From NCBI RefSeq assembly GCF_900580675.1, contig NZ_UTBG01000243.1, forward strand, positions 23,216 through 87,215: 64,000 nt of DNA. The letters run 5' to 3'. This document shows positions 16,630 to 26,047 of the stretch, piece after piece; the stretch's first letter is position 1, and each line of letters begins with the position of its first letter. The notes beneath the pieces were generated by a model. That model ran no database searches. It was not told the DNA's origin and worked only from the letters and a program-made list of their open reading frames with translations. A program made the translations under genes and the position numbers. This DNA is from Pseudomonas viridiflava (GTDB taxonomy: Bacteria > Pseudomonadota > Gammaproteobacteria > Pseudomonadales > Pseudomonadaceae).

Positions 16630-18966
16630 ATGCCCCAGCAACCGACTCTTCTTGCCCGCAGCCTGCGCCAGCTGTTACTGGGTGTCAGCCTCAGTTTCAC
16701 CGTATTGCCCCAGGTGATGGCCGCGGACGCCAAGCCCTATCACATCGCCCCCACCTCGCTGGAAGCGGCACTGAATCAATTTGGTCGCGAAGCCGGGGTG
16801 TTGATTTCCTTCGGCTCCGAAGTCACAGCGGGGCTGCAGAGCCGCGGCCTGTCCGGCCAATACGGCGCCGCCGAAGGCTTGCAGAAACTCCTGGAAGGCA
16901 CCGGCCTGCAAGCCCGCGCCGAGGGCGAGAATGCCTACAGCCTGCAACCGGCCGGGGCCCCGGCCAGTATCGAGCTGGGCACCTCCAGCGTGGTCGGCGA
17001 CTGGCTCGGCGACGCAGCGCAAACCAACGTGTTCGAACACCCTGGCGCGCGCGACGTGATCCGCCGCGAAGAATTCGAACGCCATGGCGCCACCCAGGCC
17101 CGCGACGTGCTCAACCGTATCCCCGGCGTCAACGCCCCGGAAAACAACGGCACCGGCAGCCACGACATGGCGCTGAACTTCGGCATTCGCGGCCTCAACC
17201 CGCGCCTGGCGTCGCGCTCCACAGTATTGATGGACGGCATCCCCGTGCCGTTCGCGCCCTATGGCCAGCCGCAGCTGTCGTTTGCGCCGATCAGCATGGG
17301 CAACATGGACGCGGTCGACGTGGTGCGCGGTGGCGGCGCCGTGCGCTACGGCCCGCAGAACGTCGGCGGCGTGGTCAACTTCGTGACCCGGGCGATCCCG
17401 GACGCGCCGACCGTCAAAGGCGGTTTGCAGACCGAAACCAGCCCGTCTTCCAGCCACGACGGCTTCAAGACCACCGGCAACCTGCTGGCCGGCGGCACTG
17501 CCGACAATGGCCTGGGCGGCGCCATCCTGTACTCCGGCACCCGCGGCGGCGACTGGCGCGAAAACAGCAACACGCGCATCGACGACTTGATCCTGAAAGG
17601 CAAATACCAGCTCGACGACGCCAACAGCTTCAACGCCATGGCGCAGTACTACGAAGGCCAGGCCGATATGCCGGGGGGCCTGAACGTCGCGGACTACAAG
17701 GCCAACCCGTATCAGTCCACCCGCCCCTACGACAAATTCTGGGGCCGGCGCACTATGTTCAACGTCGGCTACCGCTACGAGCAGGACCGCCGCGAATTCA
17801 CCGTCAACAGCTTCTTCACCAAAACCTTGCGCAGCGGCTACCTGGACCAGGGCAACTTCCTCTCGTTGTCGCCGCGTGAATACTGGGTACGCGGCCTCGA
17901 AACCCGTTTCGCCCAGGGCTTCGACCTTGGCCCTACCAGCCATGAAGTCGGCGTCGGTTACCGCTACATCAACGAAGCCGGCCATGAATTGCGCTACCGC
18001 ACACCGATCAGCGCCAACCAGCAGATCCCGACCACCGACAGCCGCAACGACCGTGATACACGCGGCGGCACCGAGGCCAACGCGTTCTTCATCGATGACC
18101 GGATCGATATCGGCAAGTGGACCATCACCCCGGGCATTCGCTACGAGATGATCGAGTCGCAGCAGACTAACAACCTGACCAACGTCAAATACAAAGGCGA
18201 CTACAACACCGCGTTGCCGGCGCTGAACGTGCTCTACCACCTCACCGACAGCTGGAACCTGTACGCCAATACTGAAGGTTCGTTCGGCAGCGTGCAATAC
18301 AGCCAGATGCCCAACCGCGTGACCAGCGGCGAAGTAAAACCGGAAAAAGCACGCACCTGGGAACTGGGCACGCGCTATGACAACGGCACCCTGCGCGCAG
18401 AGATCGGCGCGTTCCTGATCAACTTCGATAACCAGTATGAAAGCAACCAGACCAACGACTCGGTGATTGCCCGTGGCGAGACGCGCCACCAGGGTATCGA
18501 GACCAGCGTCAACTACGCCCTCGATGGTTTGAGTTCGGCGCTCGCGGGCTTTGATGTGTACGCCAGTTACGCCTACGTCGACGCCACCATCCGTGAAGAC
18601 GGCGCGAATAAAGGCAACCGCGTGCCCTTCTCGTCCAAGCATAAAGGCACAGTCGGCGTGGGTTACACCGAAGGTCGCTGGAAACTCAACCTGGACAGCA
18701 GCTTCCAGAGCAGCCAGTTCGCCGACAACGCCAACACTGAAACGGAAAGTGCTGACGGTGCCAACGGACGCATCCCGGGCTACATGCTGTTCAGCAGCCG
18801 CGCGGCGTATGACTTCGGCCCGCAGTTGTCGGATTTGAATGTCGCGGTCGGTGTGAAAAACATCTTCAACACCCAGTATTACACCCGCTCGTTCGACGAT
18901 AACAACAAGGGCAAATACGTGGGCGAGCCACGCACGGTGTACGTGCAGACCTCCATCGCGTTCTGA
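16630..18966 (+). CDS. fecA: Ferric-citrate TonB-dependent outer-membrane receptor FecA
   Basis: A 778-aa outer-membrane transporter of diferric dicitrate. It has a signal peptide (1-31, cut after VMA), an N-terminal STN signalling domain (about 35-105) that talks to FecR, a plug (about 130-245) and a 22-strand barrel ending in Phe. Long blocks match E. coli FecA closely, for example VVGDWLGDA, GARDVIRREEFE, PGVNAPENNGTGSHD and LYHLTDSWNLYANTEGSFG, so the substrate call is well supported. The ATG at 16630 has AGGA 9 nt upstream and beats the upstream in-frame start at 16579. Its stop lies 1 nt from the stop of the convergent LysR gene, with no terminator between. Confidence 0.96.
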   Translation: MPQQPTLLARSLRQLLLGVSLSFTVLPQVMAADAKPYHIAPTSLEAALNQFGREAGVLISFGSEVTAGLQSRGLSGQYGAAEGLQKLLEGTGLQARAEGENAYSLQPAGAPASIELGTSSVVGDWLGDAAQTNVFEHPGARDVIRREEFERHGATQARDVLNRIPGVNAPENNGTGSHDMALNFGIRGLNPRLASRSTVLMDGIPVPFAPYGQPQLSFAPISMGNMDAVDVVRGGGAVRYGPQNVGGVVNFVTRAIPDAPTVKGGLQTETSPSSSHDGFKTTGNLLAGGTADNGLGGAILYSGTRGGDWRENSNTRIDDLILKGKYQLDDANSFNAMAQYYEGQADMPGGLNVADYKANPYQSTRPYDKFWGRRTMFNVGYRYEQDRREFTVNSFFTKTLRSGYLDQGNFLSLSPREYWVRGLETRFAQGFDLGPTSHEVGVGYRYINEAGHELRYRTPISANQQIPTTDSRNDRDTRGGTEANAFFIDDRIDIGKWTITPGIRYEMIESQQTNNLTNVKYKGDYNTALPALNVLYHLTDSWNLYANTEGSFGSVQYSQMPNRVTSGEVKPEKARTWELGTRYDNGTLRAEIGAFLINFDNQYESNQTNDSVIARGETRHQGIETSVNYALDGLSSALAGFDVYASYAYVDATIREDGANKGNRVPFSSKHKGTVGVGYTEGRWKLNLDSSFQSSQFADNANTETESADGANGRIPGYMLFSSRAAYDFGPQLSDLNVAVGVKNIFNTQYYTRSFDDNNKGKYVGEPRTVYVQTSIAF

Positions 18967-18967
18967 C

Positions 18968-19879
18968 TCAACTGCCCGCCAGGCACGAAGGCGTGCCGGC
19001 CACCAACGCGTCGATGGCACAGCGCGTCTTGGCCGGCATATGCGCCGCCGTGGGCCAAATTACATGGATCGGCGCAGGCTGGTCGCGGTAGCTCGGCAAT
19101 ACTGCTTCAAGCTGCCCGCGCAGCACATAGTGCGCAATCAACCAGCTCGGCAACCAGGCCAGCCCAACGCCGGCAATCGCAGCGTCGGCCACGGCCTGGA
19201 GGTCGTCCATCAACAGGGGCGAAGCCACCCGCGCGCGATGCGGGCGGCCCTGGGCGTCACTCAATTCCCATTCCAGGCGCGGCGCGCTGCAGCGGTAGGC
19301 AATGCCGCGATGCCCGGCCAGATCCTCAATTCGTTGTATCCGACCGACACGCTGCAAATAGGCCGGTGAGGCCGCGAGGCCAATCGCTTGTTCGCCCAGG
19401 CGGCGCGCGCTCAAGCGGTCGGTGTCGGGCAGCGCACCGATGCGCACCGCCAGGTCGAAGCCTTCCTGCGCGACATCAATCAGCCGATCGGAGAAGGAAA
19501 TCTCTATTTCCAGCTCGGTAAAACGGTCCATCAAGCCCCACAAAGCGGGCGCCGCATAGTGGTGACCAAAGGCCAGCGGCAAGCTTGCCCTTAAGCGCCC
19601 GCGCGGCTGTTGCCGCCCGCTTTCCAGCACCGACTCGGCTGCCTCCAGTTCCGCCAGCGCACGCAAGCAATGCTCGTAGTACGCCTGGCCATCCTCGGTC
19701 AACCGCTGGCGGCGAGTGGAGCGCTGCAACAGGCAGGTTCCCAGGCGAGCCTCTAACCGCGCCAAGCCCTTGCCGACGGCGGAGCGCGTGAGGTTCAGCC
19801 GCTCGGCTGCCTCGGTCAGGTTGCCGCTTACGACGATTTGCAGAAACAGTTCAACCCCATCAAAACGCGGAGTGGCCAT
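18968..19879 (-). CDS. LysR-family transcriptional regulator
   Basis: A 303-aa LysR protein with an N-terminal winged helix-turn-helix (residues 5-65, VSGNLTEAAERLNLTRSAVGKGLARLE) and a substrate-binding domain from about 90. It reads away from an MFS exporter gene across a 106-bp gap, the usual layout for a regulator and its target. The ATG at 19879 (MATPRFDGVELF) is the family start; a 30-residue upstream extension overlaps the exporter leader and is rejected. Effector unknown. Confidence 0.9.
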   Translation of the reverse strand: MATPRFDGVELFLQIVVSGNLTEAAERLNLTRSAVGKGLARLEARLGTCLLQRSTRRQRLTEDGQAYYEHCLRALAELEAAESVLESGRQQPRGRLRASLPLAFGHHYAAPALWGLMDRFTELEIEISFSDRLIDVAQEGFDLAVRIGALPDTDRLSARRLGEQAIGLAASPAYLQRVGRIQRIEDLAGHRGIAYRCSAPRLEWELSDAQGRPHRARVASPLLMDDLQAVADAAIAGVGLAWLPSWLIAHYVLRGQLEAVLPSYRDQPAPIHVIWPTAAHMPAKTRCAIDALVAGTPSCLAGS

Positions 19880-19985
19880 GGCTCGATTGTCGCTCTTGAT
19901 TCCCCTATAGACGGAAAACTTATCACGAATAAAGAATCCTGTTCCCGCGAGAATGGTGCTCTCACTCAATCAAAAGGATTTTCCC

Positions 19986-21494
19986 ATGCCGCCCGCCGCC
20001 GCTGTATCGGCCGTCAGTGCACCGCGCACCAGCAGAGATGGCCTCGCGCTCACCGCCGTCTGCCTCGTGGCACTGATGTTCGGCCTGGAAATCTCCAGCG
20101 TGCCGGTCATTTTGCCGACCCTTGAACGTGAACTGGGCACAGGTTTTCAGGATGCGCAGTGGATCATGAATGCCTACACCCTGGCCTGCACCAGCGTATT
20201 GATGGCCGCAGGCACACTGGCGGATCGCTTCGGTCGACGGCGCATGCTGGTGCTGTGCTTGTGGTTGTTTGGTTTGGCCTCACTGGCCTGTGGGTTGGCC
20301 GACGACGCCTCGCTGCTGATCGCGGCGCGCTTCGTCCAGGGCGTCGGGGCGGGGGCGATGATGATCTGCCAATTCGCGATTCTTTCGCACCAGTTCCGGG
20401 AACCGGCAGCGCGGGCGCGAGCTTTCGCGATATGGGGTGTGATCGCCGGCGTTGGCCTGGGCTTCGGGCCAATGGTCGGAGCACTGATCCTGGCGGTCGC
20501 AGATTGGCGTTGGGTGTTTCTGGTGCATGTGCCGCTCACGCTGTTCACGTTGGTGTTGCTGCACCTGAGCGTGCAAGAGTCACGCGACCCGGCCAGCCAT
20601 CGTCTCGACATTGCCGGCATGCTGACCCTGACGCTGTCGGTGTTCGCACTGGTGTACTTCATCACCCAAGGCACCGAAAACGGCTTTGGTACTCCGGCCA
20701 TGCTGGGCTGGGCAGGCCTGGCGCTGGCGGGGTTGCTGCTGTTCTGCGTTATCGAACGCCGCAGTGCACACCCGATGTTTGATTTCTCGGTGTTTCGTAT
20801 CCGGCGTTTCAACGGCGCGCTGATGGGCTCGATCGGCATGAACTTCAGCTTCTGGCCCTTCATGATCTACCTGCCGCTGTATTTCCAGGCAGGCCTGGGC
20901 TTCGACACGCTGACCACCGGCGGCGCCCTGCTCGCCTACACCTTGCCGACCTTGCTGGTGCCGCCATTGGCCGAGCGCCTGGCCCTGCGCTATGGCGCCG
21001 AACGCATCATCCCCATAGGCCTGGGCCTGATGGGCGCGGGATTCATGGTGATGGCCGTGGCCAATGGCGCAGAGCATCCAGGCATCGCATTCCTGCTCGT
21101 GGGTTGCGTAATAGCGGGTGTCGGGCTGGCGCTGACCAACTCACCCACCACCAACACCACCACCGGCTCGGTTTCGGCCGACCGCGCGGGCATGGCCTCG
21201 GGCATCGACTTCAGCGCGCGGCTGATCACCCTGGCGCTCAACATCGCTCTGATGGGGCTGGTGCTGTTGCTCGGGATCAGCCATCACCTCTCCAGCCTGC
21301 TGCCCGCCACCACAGCAATGGATTGGCCGGCCATCAGTCAGAACATTGCGGCGGGCAAGCTGGAGATGTCGGCATTGAGCAGCGCAGACGCCCAGGCGGC
21401 ACTGCGGCATGGCGCCGGTTGGGCGATGCTCTTTGCGGGGTTGGGGGCGTGCGCGTTGGCGCTGTTGAGCGGGTATTTCTTCCGCCGCCGGTAA
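19986..21494 (+). CDS. MFS drug-efflux-type transporter (DHA2, 14-helix)
   Basis: A 502-aa major-facilitator exporter with about 14 membrane segments. It has the motif A stretch GTLADRFGRRRM after helix 2 and the motif C-like stretch GVGLGFGPMVGA in helix 5. Length and helix count place it with the DHA2 drug:H+ antiporters (EmrB/QacA type). The substrate cannot be told. The ATG at 19986 has AAGGA 7 nt upstream; the frame is open to 19953. The LysR gene diverging from it is its likely regulator. Confidence 0.9.
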   Translation: MPPAAAVSAVSAPRTSRDGLALTAVCLVALMFGLEISSVPVILPTLERELGTGFQDAQWIMNAYTLACTSVLMAAGTLADRFGRRRMLVLCLWLFGLASLACGLADDASLLIAARFVQGVGAGAMMICQFAILSHQFREPAARARAFAIWGVIAGVGLGFGPMVGALILAVADWRWVFLVHVPLTLFTLVLLHLSVQESRDPASHRLDIAGMLTLTLSVFALVYFITQGTENGFGTPAMLGWAGLALAGLLLFCVIERRSAHPMFDFSVFRIRRFNGALMGSIGMNFSFWPFMIYLPLYFQAGLGFDTLTTGGALLAYTLPTLLVPPLAERLALRYGAERIIPIGLGLMGAGFMVMAVANGAEHPGIAFLLVGCVIAGVGLALTNSPTTNTTTGSVSADRAGMASGIDFSARLITLALNIALMGLVLLLGISHHLSSLLPATTAMDWPAISQNIAAGKLEMSALSSADAQAALRHGAGWAMLFAGLGACALALLSGYFFRRR

Positions 21495-21497
21495 ACG

Positions 21498-21527
21498 AAA
21501 ACGGGCCTGCGTGTGCAGGCCCGTTTT
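21498..21527. terminator. Bidirectional terminator
   Basis: A perfect 13-bp stem AAAACGGGCCTGC / GCAGGCCCGTTTT with a GTGT loop, lying 3 nt after the MFS stop and facing the convergent HPF-like gene. The A and T ends allow termination both ways. Confidence 0.92.
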
Positions 21528-21553
21528 AGTGAGGATGAACGAACTGTCAGTGA

Positions 21554-21964
21554 TCAGCCATTGAATACGGCACGTTCTTTTTCCAGAAACTCCTGTTCAA
21601 GCTCATCTTCATTGACCTTGGTGGTCGGCTGGTTTTTCCCGGCAGCGCGAGGCTTGCCTTGCAGTTTGCCAAACAGGTGTTCCAGCGCGTGGTCCAGTTT
21701 GGTCGCGGCGCCGTCGATTGCCTGCTCGAGGGTATCGGCTTTGTGGACGACCGAAAGCGGTTGATGGCCTTTTGGCCGGGCTTCCAGGCGGCAACTCAAA
21801 TCGTGGGGACCAGGCTTGTCGCCGTTCTCGTCCCGCAGATAAACCTCGACACGGGTCAAATCTTCTTCATAACGTTCGAGCGTGCTTTCAATGGTATTAC
21901 GTACCCACTCCTCCAGTCGGATGCTGCTTTCAATATGGTTATCGCTATTGACTTGGATTTGCAT
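21554..21964 (-). CDS. HPF/RaiA-family ribosome-associated protein
   Basis: A 136-aa protein with the S30AE fold seen in hibernation factors. The N-terminal domain (1-100) has IRLEEWVRNTIESTLERY, VEVYLRDENG and the family's HKADTLEQAIDGA. It ends in a charged tail (about 105-136). It would bind the small subunit and affect ribosome dimerisation or inactivation. This is a second, shorter paralogue type common in Pseudomonas, not the hpf gene next to rpoN, hence no symbol. Confidence 0.85.
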   Translation of the reverse strand: MQIQVNSDNHIESSIRLEEWVRNTIESTLERYEEDLTRVEVYLRDENGDKPGPHDLSCRLEARPKGHQPLSVVHKADTLEQAIDGAATKLDHALEHLFGKLQGKPRAAGKNQPTTKVNEDELEQEFLEKERAVFNG

Positions 21965-22181
21965 AGTTCTTCCCTTATTTCAGCTAGCTCGCGGGAGGTC
22001 ACGATTGCTTTACCAGGCAGGTAAAACCATGACCTCTTGATTACACAATTGGGCAGACCGAGAAACAATTCAAGCCCTTTTCAAAGATAATTAGCACATT
22101 ACAAATTAACTCTGACAACCATCAAACACGCTGTTATCGTCGGGAGTTGGGCGCACCTTCTTACCTGCCCAATCCCCGCAA

Positions 22182-23123
22182 TTACCCCTCTACCACGGGG
22201 TGCAAGCCACGAAAGATATTCGCTTCTTCCACCAGCCAATCATGGACCGCCCGCACACCCGGATGGTTCAGCGCACCTGGCGCATACAGCAGCACGTAGC
22301 GTTTGTGGTTAGGCACGGCCAGGCCGAACGGCACGATCAAGGTGCCGCGCTCCAGCTCATCGTTGAGCAAGGTGCGCCGCGCGATGGCCACGCCCATGCC
22401 GGCTATCGCCGCTTCGATGGTCAGGTGGTTGCGGTTGAACGTGTGGCCGCGCCGTACGTCGGCGTGGTGGTAGCCGATAGCATTCAGGTAAAACTCCCAC
22501 TCGGCGTACTCATAACTCCCACGCCAGGCGGTGATGTCGTGCAGCAGCGGGAAATGCACCAAATCAGCCGGCCCATGCAAAGGCGGGCGACCGCGCAACA
22601 GGCCGGGGGCACACACCGGAAAAATCTGCTCATCCAGCAGGGCTGTGGATAACAGGCCGGGATAGCTGCCGTCATTCAGGTCAATGGCCAGGTCAAAGTC
22701 ACCCTCGTGCAGGGCGATGCTGCTGTCTTCGGCGACCAGCCGCAGCTGGATATCCGGGAAACGTTGCTGCAGGCGCGGCAAGCGCGGGGTCAGCCACTTG
22801 CCCAGGAATGACGGGATCGAGCGCAGCCGCAAGGTGCCGCTGATCATCCCCGCATCCAACCGCTGCAACTCGGCATCAATGCTGCCGTAGGCCTCCCCCA
22901 CCGTCGTCGCCAGCCGTTGCCCTTCGGCGCTGAGTTCCACGCCCCGCGCCCGTCGATGAAACAGTCGAAAACCGAGGCGCTCCTCCAACTGGCGAATCTG
23001 CTGGCTCACCGCCCCCGGCGTGATGTGCAGTTCTTCGGCGCAACGCGTAAACGACAAATGCCGCGCCGCGCAGGAAAACACGTGCAACCAGACGTAAGTC
23101 TGGCCATGAAGGGGCCGGGTCAT
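22182..23123 (-). CDS. LysR-family regulator, GcvA/DsdC-like, divergent to sdaA
   Basis: A 313-aa regulator. The helix-turn-helix covers about 10-65 (LSFTRCAEELHITPGAVSQQIRQLEERLG), and the effector domain shows LLHDITAWRGSYEYAEW, which resembles E. coli DsdC (serine-responsive). It diverges from the L-serine dehydratase gene with a 138-bp gap, so a serine-responsive activator of sdaA is the natural reading. The ATG at 23123 (MTRPLHGQTYVWLHVF) is preferred over the open frame to 23222. Confidence 0.88.
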   Translation of the reverse strand: MTRPLHGQTYVWLHVFSCAARHLSFTRCAEELHITPGAVSQQIRQLEERLGFRLFHRRARGVELSAEGQRLATTVGEAYGSIDAELQRLDAGMISGTLRLRSIPSFLGKWLTPRLPRLQQRFPDIQLRLVAEDSSIALHEGDFDLAIDLNDGSYPGLLSTALLDEQIFPVCAPGLLRGRPPLHGPADLVHFPLLHDITAWRGSYEYAEWEFYLNAIGYHHADVRRGHTFNRNHLTIEAAIAGMGVAIARRTLLNDELERGTLIVPFGLAVPNHKRYVLLYAPGALNHPGVRAVHDWLVEEANIFRGLHPVVEG

Positions 23124-23261
23124 AGGGTTTAGTCCTGCTAAAGGGTGTCTTAGGATAATTCGTTGGTCAGTGCGGGGCCAGAGGCTCAGTATCGCGCCAA
23201 TCCCGCTCGCTCTACAAAACATGGCAGCGATTTTCTACTCCATTGCTTGTAAGGCTTTAGC

Positions 23262-24638
23262 ATGGCTATCAGTGTTTTCGATTTATTCAAGGTGGGCATC
23301 GGCCCTTCCAGCTCGCATACCGTCGGCCCCATGCGTGCAGCGGCAACCTTTGCCCAGGCCCTGGGCGACCAACAATTGCTGAGCGAAACCCGCCGTGTCG
23401 AAGTGCGCCTGTATGGCTCGCTGTCGGCCACTGGCGTCGGTCACGCCACCGATCGCGCTTGTGTAATGGGGTTGATGGGCGAATGGCCAGACCGGGTCGA
23501 TCCCACCTCGATCAACGGGCGCATTCAGCAACTGCGCGAGTCAGGCCGACTGCTACTCGCAGGCGTGCAGGAGATTGCCTTCAACTGGCACACCGACCTC
23601 CTGCTGCTCGAAGAAAGCCTGCCCTACCACCCCAACGCCATGTCCCTTCACGCCTATGGCGAAAACGGCCTGCTGAGCGAGCAGACGTACTACTCGGTGG
23701 GCGGCGGTTTCATCATCGAAGCGGCCGAAGCCGCCTCCGGTATCGCGCCGACCAGCGACGTGGCGTTGCCCTACGACTTTTCCAGCGCCGTTGAGCTGCT
23801 GGCCTTGTGCAACAGGCACGGCCTGCGGGTTTCCGAACTGATGATGGCCAATGAAAGGGCGTGGCGCAGCGACGAAGACATCCGCAGCGGCCTTTTGCAT
23901 ATCTGGTCGGTGATGCGCGAATGCGTCGAGCAAGGCCTGCGCGATGAAGGCATCCTGCCGGGTGGACTGGATGTGCCGCGCCGCGCGGCGAAATTGCACC
24001 GCAGCCTGTTGGAAATCGGCAAACCGAATGTGATCACCTCAACCTTGTCGGCGATGGAATGGGTCAACCTGTTCGCCCTTGCCGTCAACGAGGAAAACGC
24101 CGCCGGCGGGCGCATGGTCACCGCGCCGACCAATGGCGCGGCAGGCATCATCCCGGCAGTGCTGCACTACTACATGAAGTTCAATCCCGAGGCGTGCGAC
24201 GACGATGTGGTCAATTTTTTCCTGGCCGCTGCCGCCGTCGGCATCCTTTGTAAGAAAAACGCTTCGATCTCCGGTGCCGAAGTCGGCTGCCAGGGCGAAG
24301 TCGGTTCAGCCTGCGCCATGGCCGCCGCCGGCCTGGCCGATATCCTTGGCGCCACCCCGGAGCAATTGGAAAACGCCGCCGAAATCGGCCTGGAACACAA
24401 CCTCGGCCTGACCTGCGACCCGGTCGGCGGCCTGGTGCAAGTGCCGTGCATCGAGCGCAACGCGATCGCGGCGGTCAAGGCGATCAACGCCACGCAAATG
24501 GCCCTGCGCGGGGATGGCAAACACTTCATTTCCCTCGACCGGGTCATCCGCACCATGCGCGATACCGGCGCCGACATGCATGACAAATACAAAGAAACTT
24601 CACGGGGCGGCCTGGCGGTCAGCTGGGTGGAGTGCTGA
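23262..24638 (+). CDS. sdaA: L-serine ammonia-lyase (4Fe-4S)
   Basis: Single-chain L-serine dehydratase that deaminates L-serine to pyruvate and ammonia using a 4Fe-4S cluster. The 458-aa protein has the N-terminal SSSHTVGPMRAA signature, the beta domain, and the catalytic alpha domain, with cluster cysteines in GCQGEVGSAC and LTCDPVGGLVQVPC. The adjacent divergent LysR gene probably controls it. A REP doublet follows. Confidence 0.96.
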   Translation: MAISVFDLFKVGIGPSSSHTVGPMRAAATFAQALGDQQLLSETRRVEVRLYGSLSATGVGHATDRACVMGLMGEWPDRVDPTSINGRIQQLRESGRLLLAGVQEIAFNWHTDLLLLEESLPYHPNAMSLHAYGENGLLSEQTYYSVGGGFIIEAAEAASGIAPTSDVALPYDFSSAVELLALCNRHGLRVSELMMANERAWRSDEDIRSGLLHIWSVMRECVEQGLRDEGILPGGLDVPRRAAKLHRSLLEIGKPNVITSTLSAMEWVNLFALAVNEENAAGGRMVTAPTNGAAGIIPAVLHYYMKFNPEACDDDVVNFFLAAAAVGILCKKNASISGAEVGCQGEVGSACAMAAAGLADILGATPEQLENAAEIGLEHNLGLTCDPVGGLVQVPCIERNAIAAVKAINATQMALRGDGKHFISLDRVIRTMRDTGADMHDKYKETSRGGLAVSWVEC

Positions 24639-24974
24639 TTGCGCTGTCTGTGATCGTTTTCCAAGCGCTGCCCTTAAATAGACCACCGATCTGAAGACCA
24701 ACACAGGGCCAATGTGGGAGGGGCTTGCTCCCGAAAGCGGTGTTTCAGCCAATAAATGCTCAGCTGAAAGACCGCAATCGGGGGCAAGCCCCCTCCCACA
24801 TTAAGACTTCACTGGAGGGTAGAGCGCTGTACGGCACGCCCTTTGCTGTACAGCCTGTGAGGCAAACGGAATTTGTAAAACCTCAACGACGTAGTGGCCG
24901 ATGGTCAGGAGACGCGAACTATTCCCGACACCGGTCGTCAATGACTGCATGTTCTCATCAGGCGGTAACGCACC
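24639..24974. other. Gap between sdaA and the DUF3509 gene
   Basis: A 336-bp stretch with no gene. The left part carries a REP doublet (24713-24800). The right part holds a repeated GCTGTAC (at about 24827 and 24846) but no clear promoter. Confidence 0.6.
24713..24800. repeat. REP doublet, GTGGGAGGGGCTTGCTCC class
   Basis: Left end TGTGGGAGGGGCTTGCTCCC and right end GGGGCAAGCCCCCTCCCACA are near-perfect inverses. This is a third end-sequence class in the window. Confidence 0.88.
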
Positions 24975-25292
24975 ATGGACAACCCTTTTCAGATCATCAC
25001 CGACACCTTCACGCCAAAATACCGCGTCAACCTGAGTATTCAGCGGCTGGATGGCAGCATCATGCTTACCCTCTCGGATGATACCGGCGTCGTCGCCAAA
25101 CGCATGATCAGCGCCGAACAACGCAACGATCCGCAACGCCTCAAGCGCCTGGTGCAAAGCATCCAGTTCGGCATTGCGATCGAGCAGGGCCACAGCGCCA
25201 TGGAGATCCTGGCGGTGATGACGGACGGCGATAGCCACAAAGTGTTGCAGCGACCGCCCGCCCCCAGCCTGCCCTTCAGCGTCGGGCTTTAA
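24975..25292 (+). CDS. DUF3509 protein
   Basis: A 105-aa soluble protein of a family known almost only from Pseudomonas (DUF3509), of unknown role. It starts MDNPFQIITDTFTPKY, has a short beta-rich N-terminal half (VNLSIQRLDGSIMLTLS) and a helical middle with RLKRLVQSIQFGIAIEQG. The proline-rich tail PPAPSLPFSVGL is longer than I expect for the family. Its TAA overlaps the convergent psiE stop within TTAA. Confidence 0.85.
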   Translation: MDNPFQIITDTFTPKYRVNLSIQRLDGSIMLTLSDDTGVVAKRMISAEQRNDPQRLKRLVQSIQFGIAIEQGHSAMEILAVMTDGDSHKVLQRPPAPSLPFSVGL

Positions 25293-25777
25293 AGCTCGCC
25301 CTTCTCGGTTTCCAGGCTCGCCTCGCCCTTGCGACGCGGGCCTTCGACTTTTACCGACGGAAACGCCGACGAGGCGTAGCGCACCACCAGAATCGCAAAC
25401 GCCAACAGCAGAATCCCGCCGCACAGGTAGATGATGCCGATGTCCGGTGGGTTGTGATGCGACACGTTGGAGATCAGCAGGCGCGTCAGCGCGGTGATCG
25501 CCACGTAGATCAGGAAGCGCACGGGCATGTGGTTGGTCTTGAAATAAATCCCGACCATGGCACCCAGTTCCAGATAGATGAACAGCAGCAAGATGTCATC
25601 GATCTTGATGTGCCCGTTCTCCAGCATCCCCAGAAACTCCATCACCGCTGCCCAGGCGGTCACCGCACCAATGGCGAACAGCGCCAGGTAGTGGAATGAC
25701 TCGACAAACAGATTGCCCAGCGACTCGGCCAGGCCATGGACGTTCTGGCGCAGCTTTTCGGCCCAGTTGATTTTCAC
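25289..25777 (-). CDS. psiE: Phosphate-starvation-inducible protein PsiE
   Basis: A 162-aa inner-membrane protein of the PsiE family with four predicted helices (about 22-48, 58-78, 82-102, 112-135) and a charged C-terminus. Conserved blocks include FHYLALFAIGAV and LISNVSHHNPPD. The function is unknown beyond induction under phosphate limitation in E. coli. The start is a GTG with AAGGAA 8 nt upstream. I see no clear Pho box; a 14-bp palindrome lies upstream instead. Confidence 0.9.
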   Translation of the reverse strand: MKINWAEKLRQNVHGLAESLGNLFVESFHYLALFAIGAVTAWAAVMEFLGMLENGHIKIDDILLLFIYLELGAMVGIYFKTNHMPVRFLIYVAITALTRLLISNVSHHNPPDIGIIYLCGGILLLAFAILVVRYASSAFPSVKVEGPRRKGEASLETEKGEL

Positions 25778-25833
25778 GATGATGCTTCCTTAGGTCGACT
25801 CGACCGGATAATGCGGGTTGGACGTGACGGTTG

Positions 25834-25847
25834 TTCTGCATGCAGAA
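25834..25847. promoter_or_regulatory. 14-bp perfect palindrome upstream of psiE
   Basis: TTCTGCATGCAGAA is fully self-complementary and lies 57-70 bp upstream of the psiE start. It may be a regulator site; the binding protein is unknown. Confidence 0.4.
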
Positions 25848-25914
25848 AAAAGGCCAGACACTAGGAACTGAGATGATGGCAGCGTGATATGAGGCACAAG
25901 GTGGCCACATAATC

Positions 25915-26047
25915 TGTGGCGAGGGAGCTTGCTCCCGCTGGGGTGCGAAGCGCCCCTAAAACCTGACCCTGGGTTTTATCTGGAAAAACACTTTTGTCTG
26001 GACTGGGGCTGCTGCGCAGCCCAGCGCGAGCAAGCTCGCTCACTACA
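25915..26047. repeat. Composite REP element with two different ends
   Basis: The left end is TGTGGCGAGGGAGCTTGCTC and its hairpin GGGGTGCGAAGCGCCCC. The right end, read inverted, is TGTAGTGAGCGAGCTTGCTC with GGGCTGCGCAGCAGCCC. The two halves are related but not the same class, and the middle is longer than in the other copies. Confidence 0.75.

Noticed and set aside
16675..19020. 781-codon open frame opposite fecA
   Set aside because: Shadow of a clear FecA gene; composition without recognisable motifs.
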